Origin: Tabrizicola sp.
GTDB taxonomy: Bacteria; Pseudomonadota; Alphaproteobacteria; Rhodobacterales; Rhodobacteraceae
Assembly: GCA_025458105.1 (NCBI GenBank)
Contig: JALOTD010000045.1
Location: forward strand, 1 to 64,000
Length of the DNA: 64,000 bases
Direction of reading: 5' to 3'
This document shows, piece by piece, positions 35,728-46,606 of the stretch (the stretch's first letter is position 1; each line of letters opens with the position of its first letter). Under the pieces are notes generated by a model that was not told the DNA's origin, did not search any database, and was given only the letters and a program-made list of their open reading frames with translations. The position numbers and the translations under genes were made by a program.

Positions 35728-36738
35728 GTGAAGATCACGGCCGTCCTGTGCGTCAGGAACGAGGGCGCGTTCCTTCTGGAATGGCTGGCGCACCACCGGG
35801 CCTGCGGCATCACAGATTTCCTTGTCTTCACAAATGACTGCGAGGACGGGACGGACAGAATGCTGGACCGGCTGCAGGATCTGGGCTGGCTTAGCCATGT
35901 GCCGAACCCTGGCCCACATCCTGAAGGCCCGCAGTGGGCGGCGCTGAAGCAGGCGGACAAGCATCCGCTGGTGCGTTCTGCGGACTGGCTCTTGCCGCTG
36001 GACATCGACGAGTTTGTAAACGTCCATGTCGGCGACCGGACGATCCCTGCCCTTTTGGCAGCCCTGCCGCAGGCGACCGCAATCGCGCTGACCTGGCGGA
36101 TGTTCGGCAATGCCGGCTTCACACGCTACGAGGACGTCCCGATAACCGAAACCTTCACGCGCGCGGCGCCCGTGCCCTTGTACTGGCCGTGGCGGGCCAG
36201 CCTCTTCAAGACGCTGTATCGCAACGACGGAACCTACCGGAAACTTGGCGTGCACCGGCCCCGCAATCCCGACCCCGAGCGTTTGCCGCAGCAGCGCTGG
36301 TTCGATGGCTCAGGCCGGGCCCTGCCCGTCCAGTTTCACACCCAGCGTCTGTTTCTGGACCCCGGGACCAATGCCTCTCAGCTGGTGCAGTTGAACCACT
36401 ATGCCCTAGGAGCCGCAGAAAGCTTTGTCCTGAAATGTGCGCGTGGACGGGCTGTCCACAGCGACGATCGGATGGGAATGGACTACTGGATCGACCGCAA
36501 TTTCAATGAAATCGAGGATCGCAGCATTCTGGCTTTGCAAAGCTCGGGATTGCGCGATGCCCTTCATGCGGATGCGACGCTGCAACACTTGCACGCGGCC
36601 GCAGTGGTCTGGCGCAATGAGCGGTTCAAGTCGCTGATGCGGGAAGAACCCTGGCGCGCGCTGTACGGTCGGCTGCTGATGGCCCCGCCGTCCCGGGTAC
36701 TGGATCGAGCTGTGCTTCGTCGGCTGCTTGAGCGCTGA
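35728..36738 (+). CDS. Family 2-like glycosyltransferase
   Basis: A 336-aa GT-A-type enzyme. VKITAVLCVRNEGAFLLEWL at the N-terminus and LLPLDIDEFVNVHVGD (the DxD-type metal site) near residue 90 match the Glyco_tranf_2_4 group of proteobacterial capsule and EPS loci. The GTG at 35728 is preferred; a TTG at 35701 would start inside repeat A. Sugar and acceptor unknown. The next gene is probably its functional partner. Confidence 0.8.
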   Translation: MKITAVLCVRNEGAFLLEWLAHHRACGITDFLVFTNDCEDGTDRMLDRLQDLGWLSHVPNPGPHPEGPQWAALKQADKHPLVRSADWLLPLDIDEFVNVHVGDRTIPALLAALPQATAIALTWRMFGNAGFTRYEDVPITETFTRAAPVPLYWPWRASLFKTLYRNDGTYRKLGVHRPRNPDPERLPQQRWFDGSGRALPVQFHTQRLFLDPGTNASQLVQLNHYALGAAESFVLKCARGRAVHSDDRMGMDYWIDRNFNEIEDRSILALQSSGLRDALHADATLQHLHAAAVVWRNERFKSLMREEPWRALYGRLLMAPPSRVLDRAVLRRLLER

Positions 36739-36940
36739 GACCGGCAGGTTTGGTTCCAAGTTGCAGTGCGTCGTTAACCTATTCGCAATGGTTGTGCGGA
36801 CGCCTGTTACCGAAACAATCCTGCGACTTTGTTTGCCTCACCGATGGTCCAAGGGGGTGGCAACACCTTGTGTAGTTTAGATATTCATCCCACATTAATC
36901 TTACGTGAGTACCTTGTTAATCCCTCAGGCACAGGTGGCC

Positions 36941-37834
36941 ATGGACAATCGCGAATCGCCGCCCGATTGGCAGCGTGCCATGCGGGCGATTGCCGAGGGC
37001 GACGGCGACTTCCTGCCGCTGGGTGACCGCCACTATGCCTTCTTTGCTGAAGAGCGACCCATTCTTTTGGTCACTTTTGAAGACGCGGCGGCTGTACGTG
37101 ACCGCGAGGACAATCTCCCCGAGCATTTCGCTCTGGCAAAGGCGCGCGGCTGGTCTCTGCTGACCATCCTGGCCGAAGGCGAAACGTGGTGGCGTGACCC
37201 TGCGGTCTTTCGCTACTTTGATCGGCTATCAGACGACGGCTTTCTAGAAGATTTCGACCGCGTGATCTTTTATGGCGCGGGTGCCGCAGGCTATGCGGCG
37301 GCGGCCTTTTCGATCACGGCGCCCGGGGCTGAACTGGTCCTTGTCGCTCCCCGTGCCACGCTGGACCCCTCGCGGGCGGGCTGGGACGACCGGCACCGGA
37401 TCGCCCGCCGGATCAATTTTCGCAATCGGTACGGTTATGCGCCGGATATGACCGAAAGTGCCAGCCGGGTCTGGCTGATCCATGACCCGTTGCACCGCCC
37501 GGACGCGATGCATGCAGCCCTTTTCCAGCGGCCCTGGGTTACACCGCTCTACGCCCGCTACACCGGCGAAGGGACCGAGGATACGCTGCGCGAAATGCGG
37601 GTTCTGGACCGCATTCTGGAAGCTGCGATGGACGGCAAGCTCTCACCGTCTTACTTCGCATGGCTCTGGCGTGGACGGCGGTCGAACGGCAGTTACCTGC
37701 GCGCAATCCTGGCGGCAGCGCGGATTTCTGGACATCGCAAGCGCGAGATCATGATCTGCCGGTCGGTTACGCAGCGGATGAATGCCCCGCGCTTCGCCCG
37801 CAGACTGGCCGAACTGACCGGCGAAGGGCAATAA
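36941..37834 (+). CDS. Alpha/beta-hydrolase-like protein without a nucleophile serine
   Basis: About 297 aa from ATG 36941; a GTG at 36905 would add 12. VIFYGAGAAGYAAAAFS resembles the nucleophile elbow of capsule-locus hydrolases (Y-G-S-S-M-G-G-Y-type), but glycine replaces the serine. VLVAPRATLDPSRAGWD downstream also matches that family. I infer a catalytically inactive relative acting with the glycosyltransferase upstream; a sulfotransferase or PAPS-related role is an unproven alternative. The 200-nt gap before it is relatively AT-rich, with no gene seen. Confidence 0.5.
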   Translation: MDNRESPPDWQRAMRAIAEGDGDFLPLGDRHYAFFAEERPILLVTFEDAAAVRDREDNLPEHFALAKARGWSLLTILAEGETWWRDPAVFRYFDRLSDDGFLEDFDRVIFYGAGAAGYAAAAFSITAPGAELVLVAPRATLDPSRAGWDDRHRIARRINFRNRYGYAPDMTESASRVWLIHDPLHRPDAMHAALFQRPWVTPLYARYTGEGTEDTLREMRVLDRILEAAMDGKLSPSYFAWLWRGRRSNGSYLRAILAAARISGHRKREIMICRSVTQRMNAPRFARRLAELTGEGQ

Positions 37835-37838
37835 CGGA

Positions 37839-38234
37839 TCAGCCGCCAAAGGCGTCCAGCATGCCCTGAAGGTGCCCGATGCGCTCTTCAGTCAGGACAC
37901 GCATGCAGCCATATACTAAAAGCGGCTCGGCGCTGCCGCCACGCATGGCAAAGCCTTCGGCCTCGCAGGCCTTGTCGCGGAAAGCGATCCAGTGGCGCTG
38001 CGCCTCGCGCAGGGTTTCCACCCCGCTGCCATACTCCGGTGGCAGATTGGCGTCCATCTGCGTGTAGGTGGCGACCACCTGCTTATAGACCGCATTCAGC
38101 CTGGCGTCGGCCTCTTCCCAGTCCTGGTAGGCGCATTGGTTCAAGTCCATCTGCGCCATTGCCGTCGTGCAATCGACATCCTGCGCTGCTGCAGGCAGGG
38201 AAAGAAGGCAAAGAGCGATCAGCGGGCGGATCAT
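37839..38234 (-). CDS. LprI-like (DUF1311) secreted protein
   Basis: A 131-aa exported protein with signal peptide at residues 1-17 ([14 protein letters not shown]). The LprI domain has cysteines in [20 protein letters not shown] and in DKACEAEG and VYGCMRV, and the conserved [14 protein letters not shown]. Family members inhibit lysozyme or have unknown periplasmic roles. It converges tail to tail with the preceding gene (4 nt between) and is divergent from pyrC. Confidence 0.85.
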   Translation of the reverse strand: MIRPLIALCLLSLPAAAQDVDCTTAMAQMDLNQCAYQDWEEADARLNAVYKQVVATYTQMDANLPPEYGSGVETLREAQRHWIAFRDKACEAEGFAMRGGSAEPLLVYGCMRVLTEERIGHLQGMLDAFGG

Positions 38235-38323
38235 GGCGGCTCCTCGTGTTTTCCCGATCTTCCGTCATTCGGCGCCGCGATGCCACTGGAAACGGGGTCG
38301 GGTTTGCGTTACCTGCCGGGCTC

Positions 38324-39364
38324 ATGAGCACAGTGACGATCCGCCGCCCCGACGACTGGCACCTGCACCTGCGCGATGGCGCGATGCTGGAGACGGTGCT
38401 GCCGGAAACCGCCCGCCATTTCGCCCGCGCGATCATCATGCCGAACCTCGTGCCGCCGGTGGTGACGTTGGAAGATGCCACGGCCTACCATGCCCGGATC
38501 ATGGCCGCCCTGCCCCCGGGCATGGTGTTCGAGCCGTTGATGACACTCTACCTGACCGAAGGCACCGACCCCGCCGACGTGGCCCGGGCCGCCGCCTCGG
38601 GCCTTGTGAAGGCGGTCAAGCTGTATCCGGCGGGGGCCACGACGAATTCGCATTCCGGGGTGCGGGACCTGACCAAGGTCATACCGGTGCTAGAGGAAAT
38701 GGCGCGGATTGGACTGCCCCTTTGCACCCATGGCGAAGTCACTGACAGCCACGTGGACATCTTCGACCGCGAGGCGGTGTTCATCGACACGGTCCTTGAT
38801 CCCCTTCGCCGCCGCCTGCCCGAATTGCGCATCGTGATGGAACATATCACGACGGAGGAAGGCGTGGCCTATGCGGCCGAGGGCAGCGATAACCTCGGCG
38901 CGACGATCACCACCCACCACCTGATCATCAACCGCAACCACATCCTGGCCGGGGGCATCAAGCCGCACTACTACTGCCTGCCCGTCGCCAAGCGCGAAAA
39001 GCACCGGCTTGCCCTGCGCAAGGCCGCCACCTCTGGAAGCCCGCGGTATTTCCTTGGCACCGATAGCGCCCCGCACGTCGACGCCCTGAAGGAACACGCC
39101 TGCGGCTGCGCGGGCTGTTTCACCGCGACCAACACTCTCAGTCTCCTTGCGCATGTCTTCGACGAAGAGGGCGCGCTGGACCGGCTGGAAGGCTTCACCT
39201 CGCTGCACGGCCCGGCCTTCTACCGTCTGCCGGTCAACGAGGGCACGATCCAGCTGGAAAAGCGGGCCGAGCCCTGCATATGGCCCGAAAAGATCCATTC
39301 CGAAGCCGGCCCCGTCACCGTCTTCCAGCCCGGCTTTCCCGTGCATTGGCACGTCGTTTTATAG
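38324..39364 (+). CDS. pyrC: Dihydroorotase, class II
   Basis: Cyclises carbamoyl-aspartate to dihydroorotate in pyrimidine synthesis. The 346-aa enzyme has the zinc ligands in DWHLHLRDG, the carboxylated lysine in [19 protein letters not shown] and VMEHITT, and the catalytic Asp in LGTDSAPH. A CxCxxC-like CGCAGCF lies near the C-terminus, as in other members. It is 8 nt upstream of pyrE. Confidence 0.96.
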   Translation: MSTVTIRRPDDWHLHLRDGAMLETVLPETARHFARAIIMPNLVPPVVTLEDATAYHARIMAALPPGMVFEPLMTLYLTEGTDPADVARAAASGLVKAVKLYPAGATTNSHSGVRDLTKVIPVLEEMARIGLPLCTHGEVTDSHVDIFDREAVFIDTVLDPLRRRLPELRIVMEHITTEEGVAYAAEGSDNLGATITTHHLIINRNHILAGGIKPHYYCLPVAKREKHRLALRKAATSGSPRYFLGTDSAPHVDALKEHACGCAGCFTATNTLSLLAHVFDEEGALDRLEGFTSLHGPAFYRLPVNEGTIQLEKRAEPCIWPEKIHSEAGPVTVFQPGFPVHWHVVL

Positions 39365-39372
39365 GTCTTGCG

Positions 39373-40053
39373 ATGATCCCCGCCTCCTTCCCGCCGAAAG
39401 ACGAAATCGCCCGCCTGACTGCCCGCGCGCTGTTGGAGATCAAGGCCGTGCACTTCAACGCCGAGACGCCCTTCACGCTCGCCTCCGGCCTGCCCTCGCC
39501 CACCTACATCGACTGTCGCAAGCTGATCAGCTACCCGCGGATCCGGTCGGTCCTGATGGATTTCCTGACGGTGACCATCCTGCGCGAGGCGGGTTTTGAG
39601 GCTTTCGACAACGTCGCGGGTGGTGAGACGGCGGGCATTCCTTTTGCCGCCCTCGTGGCCGAACGTCTAGCGCTGCCAATGACTTACGTGCGGAAGAAGC
39701 CCAAGGGATACGGCCGTAACGCCCGGATCGAAGGGGCGATGTCCGAAGGCCAGCGGGTGCTCTTGGTCGAAGATCTGACGACCGACGGCGGCTCGAAGCT
39801 TTCGTTCGTCGATGCGATCCGCGAGACCGGGGCCACCTGCGGCCATACGGCGGTGATCTTCTACTACGGCATCTTCGAAGGCACCGAGGCAAAGCTGGGC
39901 GCGCATGGCGTCAAGCTGCACCATCTTTGCACCTGGTGGGACGTCCTGGCCGAAGCCCGGGCGCAAGGCGCGTTCGACCCGGCCACGCTGGCCGAAGTCG
40001 AAAGCTTCCTGAACGCCCCCCGCGCCTGGCAAGACACGCGGAAACCTGCCTGA
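39373..40053 (+). CDS. pyrE: Orotate phosphoribosyltransferase
   Basis: Makes orotidine 5'-phosphate from orotate and PRPP. The 226-aa product has the PRPP loop [14 protein letters not shown], the flexible loop with [15 protein letters not shown], and [14 protein letters not shown]. The start at 39373 follows the pyrC stop by 8 nt, so the two are one unit. The following 225 nt to dnaB hold no gene; a weak CCCAC/GTGGG hairpin lies at the start of that gap. Confidence 0.96.
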   Translation: MIPASFPPKDEIARLTARALLEIKAVHFNAETPFTLASGLPSPTYIDCRKLISYPRIRSVLMDFLTVTILREAGFEAFDNVAGGETAGIPFAALVAERLALPMTYVRKKPKGYGRNARIEGAMSEGQRVLLVEDLTTDGGSKLSFVDAIRETGATCGHTAVIFYYGIFEGTEAKLGAHGVKLHHLCTWWDVLAEARAQGAFDPATLAEVESFLNAPRAWQDTRKPA

Positions 40054-40278
40054 GCCCCACGGCCCTGTGGGCAGTATCTGTGCATTCGGTGTGGAAAAAG
40101 AGATTCGGCAGATACACGGCTAGGGGGTACGTGGTGCCCCCTCCACCAAATGCTGTGGCCGACTCGCGATTAACGGGATATCCTCAGACTTATACCCGAC
40201 CGGCCCACAAAGTTATCGGGCGTTGTCGGCAGCGATCAAAGGGCGCATGAGACGTCCGGGTAGACAGGGGGCAAGATC

Positions 40279-41784
40279 ATGGCTGAAGTGGCAACCGTCA
40301 GGCAGATTGTTCCGGCACCGAATGCCGCCCCCGACACCGAGGTCCTGCCGCACAACATCGAAGCCGAGCAGCAGCTTCTGGGCGCGATCCTGACCAACAA
40401 CGACGTCTACGACCGCATCTCCTCGGTCGTGAAGGCCGAGCATTTCTTCGATCCCGTCCACCAGCGGATCTTCGAGATAGCGGCAGCGCGTATCCAGAAG
40501 AATGCCCTCGCCTCTCCGGTGACGCTGAAGGCTTTCCTAGAAGACGACGCGGGGCTGAAGGAGCTGGGCGGGCCGGCCTATTTGGTGCGGCTGGCCGGGG
40601 CGGCGATTTCTGCTTATGCCGCAAGGGATTACGCTCAGATGGTCTACGACCTGGCGGTGCGGCGCGAGCTGATCCAGCTGGGCCGGGACATCGCGGCGCA
40701 GGCGGCCAAGGTCGAGGTGGCGTCCGAGCCCAAGGACCAGATCATTGAGGCCGAGCAGCGGCTTTACAAGTTGGGCGAACAGGGCGTCGCCGAGCGCGGA
40801 TTCCAAAGCTTTCTCAAGGCGGTAACCGACGCGGTTAACGTTGCCAACGCGGCTTACCAAAGGGATGGTGGCCTTGCGGGGATATCCACCGGCCTGATCG
40901 ACATGGACAAGAAGCTGGGGGGACTGCACCCTTCCGACCTTCTGATCCTTGCCGGGCGGCCGTCGATGGGTAAGACCTCGCTGGCGACGAACATCGCCTT
41001 CAACATCGCCAAAGCCTACAAGCGGGGCCGGATGCCGGATGGTACGGAAGGTGCGGTCGAGGGGGGCGTGGTCGGGTTCTTCAGTCTGGAAATGAGCGCG
41101 GAGCAGCTTGCTGCCCGTATCCTGTCCGAGGCTTCCGAGGTGCCGTCGGAACAGATCCGGCGGGGTGACATGACCGAGGCCGAGTTCCGTCGCTTTGTCG
41201 AGGCCGCGAAAGCGCTGGAGGCCTGTCCCCTGTACATTGACGACACGCCCGCCCTGCCGATCAGCCAGGTCGCGGCCCGGGCGCGACGGTTGAAGCGGAC
41301 GCATGGGCTGGATGTGCTGATGGTCGACTACCTGCAGCTTTTGAAGGGCTCGTCCAAGGACAACCGGGTGCAGGAAGTTTCGGAAATCACCCAAGGTCTC
41401 AAGGCGATCGCGAAGGAACTTAACATCCCCGTCATCGCCCTGTCGCAGCTAAGCCGCGCGGTGGAAAGCCGCGACGACAAGCGGCCGCAGCTGTCGGACC
41501 TGCGGGAATCGGGGTCGATCGAGCAGGACGCCGATGTGGTGATGTTCGTCTTCCGCGAGGAGTACTACCGCGAGCGGGAAAAGCCGGGCGACCACGAGTT
41601 GGAGAAGATGGCGCAGTGGCAGGCGCTGATGGAATCGGTCCACGGCAAGGCCGAGGTCATCATCGGCAAGCAGCGCCACGGGCCAATCGGCACAGTGGAA
41701 CTGTCCTTCGAGGGCCGCTTCACGCGATTTGGCAACCTCGCCAAGCCATGGCAGGGGTCGGGCGGGCCGGACGTCGGGTTCTAA
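40279..41784 (+). CDS. dnaB: Replicative DNA helicase
   Basis: A hexameric 5'-3' helicase of the replisome. The 501-aa product has the N-terminal primase-interacting domain (PHNIEAEQQLLGAIL, then FFDPVHQRIFE), and the RecA core with GRPSMGKTSLATNIA, FSLEMSAEQLAARIL, MVDYLQLL and LSQLSRAVESR. No intein or insertion. Confidence 0.97.
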   Translation: MAEVATVRQIVPAPNAAPDTEVLPHNIEAEQQLLGAILTNNDVYDRISSVVKAEHFFDPVHQRIFEIAAARIQKNALASPVTLKAFLEDDAGLKELGGPAYLVRLAGAAISAYAARDYAQMVYDLAVRRELIQLGRDIAAQAAKVEVASEPKDQIIEAEQRLYKLGEQGVAERGFQSFLKAVTDAVNVANAAYQRDGGLAGISTGLIDMDKKLGGLHPSDLLILAGRPSMGKTSLATNIAFNIAKAYKRGRMPDGTEGAVEGGVVGFFSLEMSAEQLAARILSEASEVPSEQIRRGDMTEAEFRRFVEAAKALEACPLYIDDTPALPISQVAARARRLKRTHGLDVLMVDYLQLLKGSSKDNRVQEVSEITQGLKAIAKELNIPVIALSQLSRAVESRDDKRPQLSDLRESGSIEQDADVVMFVFREEYYREREKPGDHELEKMAQWQALMESVHGKAEVIIGKQRHGPIGTVELSFEGRFTRFGNLAKPWQGSGGPDVGF

Positions 41785-41799
41785 CGGTTTTCGAATTGA

Positions 41800-42747
<948 letters not shown>

Positions 42748-42808
42748 GACATGCCTGCAACACCTTGAGATCGCTGCATTAAGGCAGCATGTTTCCAGGA
42801 AGTTAAGT

Positions 42809-42845
42809 GTATGGAATCCGTCTGGCATGCGTCTGGAATCCATAC
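42809..42845. promoter_or_regulatory. Inverted repeat GTATGGA / TCCATAC
   Basis: Seven-bp arms at 42809-42815 and 42839-42845 around a 23-nt centre that contains TCTGG twice. It is in the 170-nt gap between the SDR and the metal ATPase 3' ends; purpose unknown. Confidence 0.3.
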
Positions 42846-42894
42846 TGACGCAGACCGGGCGCGGGCCGCGTTAACCTTGGTTGCCAATCCGGGT

Positions 42895-42922
42895 CGTAGG
42901 GTGGGCGACCGCCCACCCTACG
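42895..42922. terminator. Bidirectional GC hairpin between the SDR and the metal ATPase
   Basis: Perfect 13-bp arms CGTAGGGTGGGCG (42895-42907) and CGCCCACCCTACG (42910-42922) with a 2-nt loop, overlapping the end of the ATPase gene. It shares its stem with the hairpin at 13729. Confidence 0.65.
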
Positions 42923-44837
42923 GGCGTAAGCGCGTGCGGATCGGGTCGGCAAGAAGCCTCAGGCCGTTCAGCACGACCAAGAGCGTCCCGCCCTCATGCC
43001 CGATCACGGCCAGGGGCAGGGGCAGTTCGAAGAACAGGCTGCCGGTCACCAGGACCACCATCGCGCCAAGCGCCAGCGTCAGGTTCTGCCGGATCACGCG
43101 GGCGGTGCGTCGGGCGAGCGCCCGGGCAGCGGCGAGTTTCCTGAGGTCTTCCGCCATCAGCGCCACATCGGCGGCCTGAAGGGCCACCTCGCTGCCCGCA
43201 ACCCCCATGGCCACGCCGACATCGGCGCGGGCAAGTGCTGCGGCATCGTTCACCCCGTCGCCGATGAAGGCCACCCTGCCCTTTTGCGCGGCGGCATCGA
43301 CCAGCTTGACCTTGTCGCCGGGCAGGAGGCCCGCGTGGATTTCGTCCGCCGCAAGTCCAAGCCGCGCCCCGATGCGGTTGGCGACCTCGGCCCGGTCGCC
43401 GGTCATCATCAGGATCCCCGCGCCGCCTTCGCGCAGCGCCGCGACCGCCTGCGCCGAGGTTTCGCGCGGTTCATCCGCCACGGTCAGCGCACCAAGGACA
43501 CGCTTTCCCTGTCCGACCACGACCAGCGTCTCGGCCCCGTCGGCCATGGGCGCAAGCTCGGGCGGCAGCGTAGCCCCCATCGCCGCCAGCATCCGCGCGT
43601 TGCCGGCCCAGAGCGGCCCTTCGCCGTTACTGCCAGTGATCCCCTCGCTGGGATGGGCGCGCACGTCGTGCACGGCTTGTGGCGTGATCCCGCGCGCAGC
43701 GGCCTCGGCCCGAATCGCGCTGGCGATGGGGTGTTCGGACTGCGCTTCAAGACCGGCGGCGAGGGCGAGGAAGTCAGCCTCTGACCCTTCCAGCACATGA
43801 ATCGCGGTGACGCCTGCGCGGCCCGTGGTCAGCGTTCCGGTCTTGTCGAAGGCGAAGGTGCGGACCTCGGCAAGTCCTTCCAGCGCCGCCCCGCCCTTGA
43901 AGAGCACGCCGCCCCGCGCGGCGGCGGAGAGCGCCGAGAGGATCGCGGCGGGAACCGAGATCACCACGGCGCAGGGGCTTGCGGCGACCAGGACGGTGGC
44001 GGCCCGATAAAGCGCATCGCCCGCGCCATAGCCCGCAAGGCGAAAGCCGAAGAACGCGAGGATCGCCCCCACCAGCACAGCGATGGTGTAGCGCTGGCCG
44101 AACCAGTCGGAGAAGCGTTCCGACGGTGAACGCATGGCCTGCGCCTCGGTCACCAGGCGGATCATCTGGGCGACGGTCGACGTTGCCAGCGAGCGCGTCA
44201 CCTCGACCGTGAGGATGCCGTCAAGGTTCACCGTCGCTTCATGCACCAGGCTGGAGGGCGCCTTGCGGACGGGGGCGGATTCGCCGGTCACGGTGCTTTC
44301 GTCCAGGTGTCCGGTGCCGATCAGGACGCGACCATCGACGGGGACGCGGGCACCGGGGCGCAGGATGACGCGGTCGCCGGGGGCGAGCGTCTCGACGGGA
44401 ACCTCTTCGATGCCCCCTGGCCCCTCGCGCAGGGCGGTTTCGGGGCGGAGCTGCATCAGCGCTTCGACCGCGCGTCGAGCCTTGCCCATGGCGCGGTGCT
44501 CCAGCGTCTGCGACAGAGAGAAGAGCGCAAGCAGGACCGCGCCTTCCAGCGCCGCACCGACAGCCGCAGCGGCGAGGGCAGCCACCACCATCAGCAGATC
44601 GATATCCAGCTTGTGATCGCGCCAAAGCTCGGTCAGGGCGGATCGGGCTGCGGGCACGCCGCCCGCGAGAAAAGACAAAAGCAGCGCCGCCGTCACAGCC
44701 TTGTCCGACACCGGCCACAGTAAGGCATCGACCATCGCAACGGTTAGCCCGATCCAGCACAGGCTTGTCAGGTAGATGCCGATATCGTCTTCGGTGTCAC
44801 TGGCCACGTTACGCGCACTCCTCGGCTGGCGAAGCAT
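42918..44837 (-). CDS. P1B-4-type transition-metal-transporting ATPase
   Basis: A 639-aa heavy-metal efflux P-type ATPase: STVTGES (actuator), [10 protein letters not shown] (phosphorylation Asp), SEHPIASAI (HP motif) and [10 protein letters not shown]. The membrane metal site is SPC ([11 protein letters not shown]) rather than CPC. The last helices contain HEGGT. Together these mark subgroup P1B-4 (CtpD/CoaT/PfeT-like; Co, Zn or Fe(II) export). There is no N-terminal CxxC metal-binding domain. Start chosen at ATG 44837; GTG 44807 is possible. Divergent from alr. No metal regulator is adjacent. Confidence 0.9.
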   Translation of the reverse strand: MLRQPRSARNVASDTEDDIGIYLTSLCWIGLTVAMVDALLWPVSDKAVTAALLLSFLAGGVPAARSALTELWRDHKLDIDLLMVVAALAAAAVGAALEGAVLLALFSLSQTLEHRAMGKARRAVEALMQLRPETALREGPGGIEEVPVETLAPGDRVILRPGARVPVDGRVLIGTGHLDESTVTGESAPVRKAPSSLVHEATVNLDGILTVEVTRSLATSTVAQMIRLVTEAQAMRSPSERFSDWFGQRYTIAVLVGAILAFFGFRLAGYGAGDALYRAATVLVAASPCAVVISVPAAILSALSAAARGGVLFKGGAALEGLAEVRTFAFDKTGTLTTGRAGVTAIHVLEGSEADFLALAAGLEAQSEHPIASAIRAEAAARGITPQAVHDVRAHPSEGITGSNGEGPLWAGNARMLAAMGATLPPELAPMADGAETLVVVGQGKRVLGALTVADEPRETSAQAVAALREGGAGILMMTGDRAEVANRIGARLGLAADEIHAGLLPGDKVKLVDAAAQKGRVAFIGDGVNDAAALARADVGVAMGVAGSEVALQAADVALMAEDLRKLAAARALARRTARVIRQNLTLALGAMVVLVTGSLFFELPLPLAVIGHEGGTLLVVLNGLRLLADPIRTRLRP

Positions 44838-44921
44838 CCCGCGCGAGTGTGGAAAGGGCAAGCGCAATGCAGGCGGGAGTTTTCCCTTGACCGCGCGCGC
44901 CCGGCAGTGAAAACAGCCCGA

Positions 44922-45833
44922 ATGGCGACTGCGACCCTTACGATTGATCTTGATGCGATTGCTGCCAACTGGCGCGCGCTGGACCGGTTGACCGGGCCCG
45001 AAGTGCAGACGGCTGCGGTGGTGAAGGCCGATGCCTATGGGTTGGGGGTGACACGAGTGGCGCGCACCCTGGCCCATGCCGGGGCGCGGCGGTTCTTCGT
45101 GGCCTATGCCGAGGAAGGCGCGGCGGTGCGGCAGGCCCTGGGTCCGGGACCGCAGATCGCGGTGCTGTCGGGGCATTGCCCGGGCGATACCGAGATGATT
45201 CATGACCTGGATCTGACACCCATGCTGAACAGCCTGGAGCAGATCACCCGGCATCTGGAGGCGCTGCCAGGCCATCCGTTCGGAGTGCAGCTGGACACCG
45301 GCATGAACCGGCTGGGCGTCGACGGCACCGGCCTGCCGCGCAGTCTGGCGGCGACGGGGGGGATCCTTCTGGGGTCGCGCTATCATTTTGACCTGACGCG
45401 CCCTGGCGTGGGGCTGTACGGCGGCCTGCCTTACGTGGCGGCGCAGCCGGTGGTGCGGCTGTCCTTGCCGGTGATCCAGACGCGCGAGGTCGAGGTGGGC
45501 GAGGCAGTGGGTTATGGCTGCACTTGGGTCGCCGACCGGCCGGCGACAATCGCGACGGTGGCGGCGGGCTATGCCGACGGGCTGCCGCGCACGCTGTCGA
45601 ACCGGGCGCGGCTTTGGGATGGCGATGTGGCCTGCCCGGTGGTGGGGCGCGTCTCGATGGATGCGATCACGGTGGATGTCAGCCACCTGGCCGAAGTGCC
45701 ACGCGCTCTGGACATTCTGGGGCCAATGCAGGGGGTGGACGCGCTGGCCGAGCTGGCGGGCACCATCGGATATGAGATGTTGACCAGTCTTGGGGCGCGC
45801 TATCAGCGGCGCTATCAGGAGCGCGGGGCGTGA
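44922..45833 (+). CDS. alr: Alanine racemase with an internal deletion
   Basis: A PLP enzyme making D-alanine for the cell wall. The 303-aa product has the PLP lysine K35 ([10 protein letters not shown]), LDTGMNRLG, the catalytic Tyr region [11 protein letters not shown] (Y217) and [11 protein letters not shown]. Between V133 and R140 only six residues remain where Alr enzymes have about 55. The missing part includes the V-S-H-x-A-x-A-D barrel strand, whose His contacts PLP. The loss, about 150 nt, is in frame. Alr is usually essential unless a second copy (such as dadX) exists, so an assembly dropout must be considered. It overlaps mlaE by 4 nt (GTGA). Confidence 0.85.
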   Translation: MATATLTIDLDAIAANWRALDRLTGPEVQTAAVVKADAYGLGVTRVARTLAHAGARRFFVAYAEEGAAVRQALGPGPQIAVLSGHCPGDTEMIHDLDLTPMLNSLEQITRHLEALPGHPFGVQLDTGMNRLGVDGTGLPRSLAATGGILLGSRYHFDLTRPGVGLYGGLPYVAAQPVVRLSLPVIQTREVEVGEAVGYGCTWVADRPATIATVAAGYADGLPRTLSNRARLWDGDVACPVVGRVSMDAITVDVSHLAEVPRALDILGPMQGVDALAELAGTIGYEMLTSLGARYQRRYQERGA

Positions 45834-46606
45834 CGGCGCTTCTGGGCGCGGTCGGACGTCCCGTTCTGCAGGCGATTGCGGCGGTCGGACGGGTGGTGCT
45901 GTTTGCGGCCGCGGTCGTCGGGCACATCTTGCGCCCGCCGTTCTACTTTCGCGAGTTTGGCGTGGCGCTGTTGCAGATCGGCTGGTTCTCGCTGCCGGTC
46001 GTCGGCTTGACCGCAATCTTCACCGGGGGCGCGCTGGCCTTGCAGATCTATGCGGGCGGGTCGCGGTTCAATGCCGAGGCCGTCGTGCCGCAGATCGTTG
46101 CGATCGGCATCACGCGCGAGTTGGGGCCGGTTCTGGGCGGGCTGATGGTTGCGGCCCGGGTCGCGAGTTCCATTGCCGCCGAAATTGGCACCATGAAGGT
46201 GACGGAACAGATCGACGCCTTGGTCACGCTATCGACGAACCCGTTGAAATATCTTGCCGTTCCGCGCGTTTTGGCGGCGACGCTGGCGATGCCGGTGCTG
46301 GTGGCGACGGGCGATGCCATCGGGATCATGGGTGGCTGGCTGGTGGGGATCACGCGGCTGGACTTCAACTCGGCCGCTTACTTGAAGAACACGTTGGATT
46401 TTCTAGAAGTCTGGGACGTCGGCTCCGGCCTCGTCAAGGGCGCGGTGTTCGGCTTCATCGTGGCGCTGATGGGCTGCTATCACGGTATGCACTCGGCGCG
46501 GGGTGCGCAGGGCGTGGGGGCAGCAACAAAGGCAGCGGTAGTCTCGGCCAGCGTGCTGATCCTGGCCGCGAACTATGTGTTGACCGAGGTGTTCTTCACC
46601 TCATGA
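45830..46606 (+). CDS. mlaE: MlaE-family ABC permease
   Basis: A 258-aa inner-membrane permease of phospholipid-trafficking MCE systems. The core motif [20 protein letters not shown] and [18 protein letters not shown] are family hallmarks. The GTG start at 45830 overlaps the alr stop. Next comes its ATPase, overlapping by 4 nt. The MCE substrate-binding component (MlaD) is not adjacent. Confidence 0.92.
   Translation: MTALLGAVGRPVLQAIAAVGRVVLFAAAVVGHILRPPFYFREFGVALLQIGWFSLPVVGLTAIFTGGALALQIYAGGSRFNAEAVVPQIVAIGITRELGPVLGGLMVAARVASSIAAEIGTMKVTEQIDALVTLSTNPLKYLAVPRVLAATLAMPVLVATGDAIGIMGGWLVGITRLDFNSAAYLKNTLDFLEVWDVGSGLVKGAVFGFIVALMGCYHGMHSARGAQGVGAATKAAVVSASVLILAANYVLTEVFFTS

Noticed and set aside
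33949-36255. 768-codon minus-strand open frame opposite gcdH
   Set aside because: Antisense shadow; gcdH on the plus strand is complete. Only the 33451-34319 LysR frames are real on the minus strand.
35728-37834. Recently acquired capsule island
   Set aside because: Only two genes, with no transposase, tRNA or direct-repeat boundaries; the composition shift is mild.
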